Notes under the pieces: generated by a model
Seen by the model: the letters and a program-made list of their open reading frames with translations, nothing else
What the model was told of the DNA's origin: nothing
Database searches by the model: none
From: Pseudoduganella violacea
GTDB lineage: Bacteria; Pseudomonadota; Gammaproteobacteria; Burkholderiales; Burkholderiaceae_D
Direction of reading: 5' to 3'
DNA: 64,000 nucleotides
Assembly (NCBI RefSeq): GCF_014191875.1
Contig: NZ_JACHXD010000011.1
Location: 1 to 64,000 of the forward strand
Position numbers and translations under genes: made by a program
Shown: positions 61,100 through 64,000 of the stretch, in pieces
Layout: every line of letters starts with the position of its first letter
Numbering within the stretch: the first letter of the stretch is position 1

Positions 61100-62074
61100 C
61101 TAGAAGCGGGTTTCGCGCGCCACGCGCAAGAAGTTGTCGAGGATGGCAGTGCAGTCCAGCAGCTCCTGCCCGCCGGCGCGGTGGAATTCGGGGTGCCATT
61201 GCAGGCCCATGACGAAAGGCGCCTTGCGGTAGCGGATCGCCTCGATCATGCCGTCGGGATGGGACAGCGCTTCCACCGCCATATCGCGTCCCAGCGTTTT
61301 CACCGCCTGGTGGTGGATGGAGTTCACCAGCCCGCGCTCCTGTCCGCGGAACATCTTCGCCAGCGAAGAGCCTTCGGGGAAGGTGATCTCATGGCGGTGG
61401 CGGTCGTAATCGTCATGCACGTGGGCCAGGGCGGCCGGCACGTCGGTGGCGATGTCCTGATACAGGCTGCCGCCAAAAGCCACATTCAATAACTGGCAAC
61501 CACGGCAGATGCCCAGCACCGGCTTGCCGGCCTCCACGAATTCGTGCAGCAGTTCCAGTTCGTACATATCGCGCGCGCGGTCGCCGCCCCATTCGGGCCG
61601 GGTCGGCGTTTCGGCATAGCTTTGCGGCGAAACGTCGGCGCCGCCCTGCAGCACCAGGCCATCGAGATGGCGCGCGTAGTCGCGCAGGCGGATATTGCTG
61701 GGGTGGAGCAGGCCGTCCGTATTCACGGTCGGAATCATGAACACCAGTACATCGCGCGACATCACCCACTGCGCGATCGACTCCTCCAGGTACTGCAGGT
61801 TCTTGCTGCGCAGGCCTTTGGCGCCGGCCTCGGGATGGAAGATGCGCGCCGAGATGCCGATGCGCAGCGGGCGCTGCATGATGTGGCGGGTGGCGGCGGC
61901 CGCGATGCGGCGGTAGCGCGCCATGATGACGCGGCCCCATAGCGTGAAGACGGTTTCGCCGGGATCGAGATAGCGCGGCGCGTCGTCCTTGCGGCGCTGG
62001 CGCTGCTGGTCGTCGCCGCGCCGGTCATTGGCGCGGCGCTCGTGTTTTCTGCTCTCGCTATCGTCTGTGCTCAT
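61100..62074 (-). CDS. Class-I glutamine amidotransferase (gamma-glutamyl-GABA hydrolase-like)
   Basis: 324 residues. A strongly basic/acidic N-terminus (about 1-65) precedes RPLRIGISARIFHPEAG. Catalytic Cys in GICRGCQLLNVAFGGSLYQDI and His/Glu in GLQWHPEF. LVLQGGADVSPQSY is typical of PuuD-type hydrolases. It likely removes gamma-glutamyl groups, perhaps from the product of the convergent YbdK ligase (inferred). Its start overlaps the MarR stop (ATGA). Confidence 0.88.
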   Translation of the reverse strand: MSTDDSESRKHERRANDRRGDDQQRQRRKDDAPRYLDPGETVFTLWGRVIMARYRRIAAAATRHIMQRPLRIGISARIFHPEAGAKGLRSKNLQYLEESIAQWVMSRDVLVFMIPTVNTDGLLHPSNIRLRDYARHLDGLVLQGGADVSPQSYAETPTRPEWGGDRARDMYELELLHEFVEAGKPVLGICRGCQLLNVAFGGSLYQDIATDVPAALAHVHDDYDRHRHEITFPEGSSLAKMFRGQERGLVNSIHHQAVKTLGRDMAVEALSHPDGMIEAIRYRKAPFVMGLQWHPEFHRAGGQELLDCTAILDNFLRVARETRF

Positions 62075-62595
62075 CCACTTTCCTGCATGGTGAAGGGCAG
62101 GGGCTGCAGCCCGAAGCCTTCATCGAGCACTTCGATACTGCCCAGCAGCCCTTGCAAGCCGGTGTTCAAACTGGCCAGATGCCCGGGTTCGAGCTTGGCC
62201 AGCGCCTCCGGCAGCAGGCCGCGCGCCGGTTTCGGCGCCGCCTGCAGCAAGGCGCGGCCCTGTTCGGATAAGGAGAGTTTTACCACACGCTGGTCTTGCT
62301 GGTCGCGCGTTTTGACGATATGCCCCTTGCGCACCAGGCTTTCCAGCAGATTGCTGGTGGTGGCCTGCTGGATCGCCAGGCGGGCCGTGATCTGGCCCAC
62401 GCGCAGGTCGGGCGTTTCGGCCAATTCCTGCATGATCCACAACTGGGCGCCATTGACCCCGCATTGTTTTTCTATCCACAGCGAATGCCGCTGTGCCGCG
62501 CGAATAATGATGCGCAGTTTTTGCAGTACTTCCAGATCCGGGCTGGCTGCCTCGGTTGCCGTTGCGCTGCGCTTGCTCTTACCACCCATCTGCAT
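62071..62595 (-). CDS. MarR-family transcriptional regulator
   Basis: 174 residues. Winged-helix core: LWIMQELAETPDLRVGQITARLAIQQATTSNLLESLVRKGHIVKTRDQQDQRVVKLSLSEQG. It overlaps the glutamine amidotransferase gene by four bases, so it probably controls that gene, and perhaps the nearby ligase/antiporter pair. ATG 62589 is an alternative start. Confidence 0.9.
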   Translation of the reverse strand: MQMGGKSKRSATATEAASPDLEVLQKLRIIIRAAQRHSLWIEKQCGVNGAQLWIMQELAETPDLRVGQITARLAIQQATTSNLLESLVRKGHIVKTRDQQDQRVVKLSLSEQGRALLQAAPKPARGLLPEALAKLEPGHLASLNTGLQGLLGSIEVLDEGFGLQPLPFTMQESG

Positions 62596-62655
62596 GTCTC
62601 CAATCTGATAGGTTCATCAACGCGGCACGGCAAGGTTTGGTTTACCTGTTGAGCA

Positions 62656-63294
62656 TTATTGGCTGCGCAAGATGGCGATCACCTCCTCTTCGCTGACCTG
62701 GGGGAAGTAGTCGTAGTGGCGGCTGACGGCGAGAAAATGCATGGGCGCGGCCAGGCACACCACCTCGTCGGCCAATGGCGCGATCAGCTCGATGGCGTCG
62801 GGCGCGGCCACCGGCACGGCGGCGACCAGGCGCGCCGGCTGGCGCGCGCGCAGGGCGCGCAGGGCGGCGGCCATGGTGGAACCGGTGGCCAGGCCGTCGT
62901 CGACCACGATGACGAGGCGGCCAGCCGGATCGACCGGGCGGCGCGAGGCGCCATAACTGGCGCGGCGGCGCTGCATCAGGTCCAGCTGTTCGCGGGTTTG
63001 CAGCTCGACCCACTCCATGCTGGTGCGGGTACGGTGGAAGTAGGGCGCCAATTCGCGCTTGCCATGCTCATCCACGGCGCCCACGGCCAGCTCGGGATCG
63101 ATGGCGGAAGGGATTTTGCGCACCAGCACCACGTCCAGTTCGCCATCGAGCGCCTCGGCGATGATCTGGCCCATGGGGACAGCGCCGCGCGGAATGGCCA
63201 GCACCAGCGGCCGCCGGCCGCGCAGGGAAGACAGGCGCTCGGCCAGCAGGCTGGCGGCGTGTTCCCGGTCGGAAAAAGGGAGTTCGAAACTCAT
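62656..63294 (-). CDS. Phosphoribosyltransferase-like protein
   Basis: 212 residues. RRPLVLAIPRGAVPMGQIIAEALDGELDVVLVRKI begins the fold; the PRPP-binding loop is VIVVDDGLATGSTMAAAL. Members of this stand-alone group are usually annotated by fold only; they may act in nucleotide salvage or have lost activity. The 60-base gap to the MarR gene suggests it is separately expressed or the first gene of that minus-strand run. Confidence 0.85.
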   Translation of the reverse strand: MSFELPFSDREHAASLLAERLSSLRGRRPLVLAIPRGAVPMGQIIAEALDGELDVVLVRKIPSAIDPELAVGAVDEHGKRELAPYFHRTRTSMEWVELQTREQLDLMQRRRASYGASRRPVDPAGRLVIVVDDGLATGSTMAAALRALRARQPARLVAAVPVAAPDAIELIAPLADEVVCLAAPMHFLAVSRHYDYFPQVSEEEVIAILRSQ

Positions 63295-63348
63295 GGTTGC
63301 CTCGCTAGGCTGGCATATCTTCCAGCATAGCGCGGCGGGAGGGCGGCG

Positions 63349-63675
63349 TTAAGCCTTGATGTCGATCAGTGTGCCGATGCGTTCATCGGCCGCCTGCACC
63401 ACCTTGGCGGAGAGGTCGAAGCCGGCTTTGTAGACGAGGGAATTGCTCATGTCCTTGGCCATGTTTTCGCTGGACAAGCCTTCCTGCTGCGCCAGGCCGC
63501 GCGCGGCAGTGGACAAGGTCACGCCGGTGCCGGCCGGATTGGTTTCCTGGAAGTTGGCCTGCTGCGGCTGGAAGTTCTGCGTGTTCGCATTGGCAACATT
63601 GTGCGCCGTGACATCCAGGGCTTTCTGATTGGCTTGAAGGCCGGACAGGCCGGCGCTGAGAGCGGAAATAGCCAT
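63349..63675 (-). CDS. Lone flagellar basal-body-rod-domain protein
   Basis: 108 residues. MAISALSAGLSGLQANQKALDVTAHNVANANTQNFQPQQANFQE is the N-terminal rod/hook-family signature (FlgB/C/E/G type), and a short C-terminal helix ends the protein (GFDLSAKVVQAADERIGTLIDIKA). It is much shorter than rod or hook proteins and lies outside a flagellar operon. Such single-domain proteins exist in beta-proteobacteria; a structural or accessory flagellar role is likely but unproven. Confidence 0.8.
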   Translation of the reverse strand: MAISALSAGLSGLQANQKALDVTAHNVANANTQNFQPQQANFQETNPAGTGVTLSTAARGLAQQEGLSSENMAKDMSNSLVYKAGFDLSAKVVQAADERIGTLIDIKA

Positions 63676-64000
63676 GACGTGATTTCCTTAAGGCAAGAGC
63701 GGACAGTGTACACGGATTGTTCGGTTGCCGCACGTCAACGCCTAAAAAATAGGCAGTTCGCGCAACAGCCTGTGCGCGGCAAGTGTCGCCGAGTGTTGCC
63801 GCAGCGCGCCAAAACCATGGTTCAGGCAAGAAAAGCTGCTGCAATTAAAGTTCTGCCATTGCCTAGAAAAAAGGCAGATTGCACAATCAGATTATTGCCG
63901 CACACCAAGCTCGCCTGGAGACCGCCATCAATTCCCCGCGTTATTTGCGCTGGCTGCCCGCCATGCGCCGCCTTGTGTTGCCACAAACGTTGCCGCTAAC
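63676..64000. other. Gene-free end of the window with two related hairpins
   Basis: No convincing gene is seen; the only long frame (63601-63999, plus) has no family features. Two similar short inverted repeats occur: GCCTA-AAAAA-TAGGC at 63740-63754 and TGCCT-AGAAAAA-AGGCA at 63860-63876. They lie upstream of the flagellar-rod-domain gene and might be regulatory. Confidence 0.5.

Overview
The window is about 64 kb of GC-rich chromosome, probably from a betaproteobacterium of the Oxalobacteraceae (Massilia/Duganella-like). This is inferred from protein character and from palindromic repeats typical of that group; no rRNA is present to confirm it. Most of the window is a facultative denitrification and anaerobic-growth island followed by ordinary chromosome.

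Layout. 1-4.85 kb is accessory DNA: the end of an unknown gene, an NTF2-fold immunity-type gene, a complete IS256-family element with an 8-bp target duplication, a small membrane protein, a MocR-type regulator and a decayed nucleotidyltransferase (toxin-like) operon. 4.87-14.6 kb (mostly minus strand) carries nrdG, a separate small glycyl-radical polypeptide and nrdD (anaerobic ribonucleotide reductase), then an SCO protein, nirV and nirK (copper nitrite reductase with a fused cytochrome c domain), SirB2, DUF2249 and a quinol-type norB; nsrR, the NO-sensing repressor, is divergent. 14.7-36.9 kb (plus strand) carries narK1-narK2-hemN-crp/fnr-mcp-carbonic anhydrase-small exported protein as one tightly packed run, a frameshifted sensor kinase, narGHJI, a parvulin, moaA and narXL. 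An HMA-like protein, nnrS and a Fur-box-preceded PepSY protein follow.

Together these genes give nitrate sensing (NarXL), import (NarK1/K2), reduction to nitrite (NarGHI with NarJ and MoaA), reduction to NO (NirK with NirV/SCO as likely helpers) and reduction to N2O (NorB), with NO-responsive control (NsrR, NnrS). Anaerobic DNA precursor supply (NrdD/NrdG) and oxygen-independent haem synthesis (HemN) sit in the same block. No nosZ is seen, so the pathway visible here ends at N2O.

40-64 kb is mixed housekeeping and signalling: D-amino acid dehydrogenase, LysR, DUF3422, phytase-like lipoprotein, GST, GAF/receiver/GGDEF proteins, penicillin acylase, two cation/proton antiporters, tRNA-Gly(GCC), CheV, DJ-1/PfpI, S-formylglutathione hydrolase, YbdK, a glutamine amidotransferase with a MarR regulator, a phosphoribosyltransferase and a lone flagellar-rod-domain protein.

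A family of long, near-perfect palindromes lies between genes at five places (about 34.1, 36.9, 44.6, 52.9 and 54.8 kb). At two of them the hairpins alternate with FNR-box-like TTGA-N6-TCAA dyads. The two most unusual items are this repeat lattice and the split NrdD, whose glycyl-radical motif is encoded by its own 65-codon gene.
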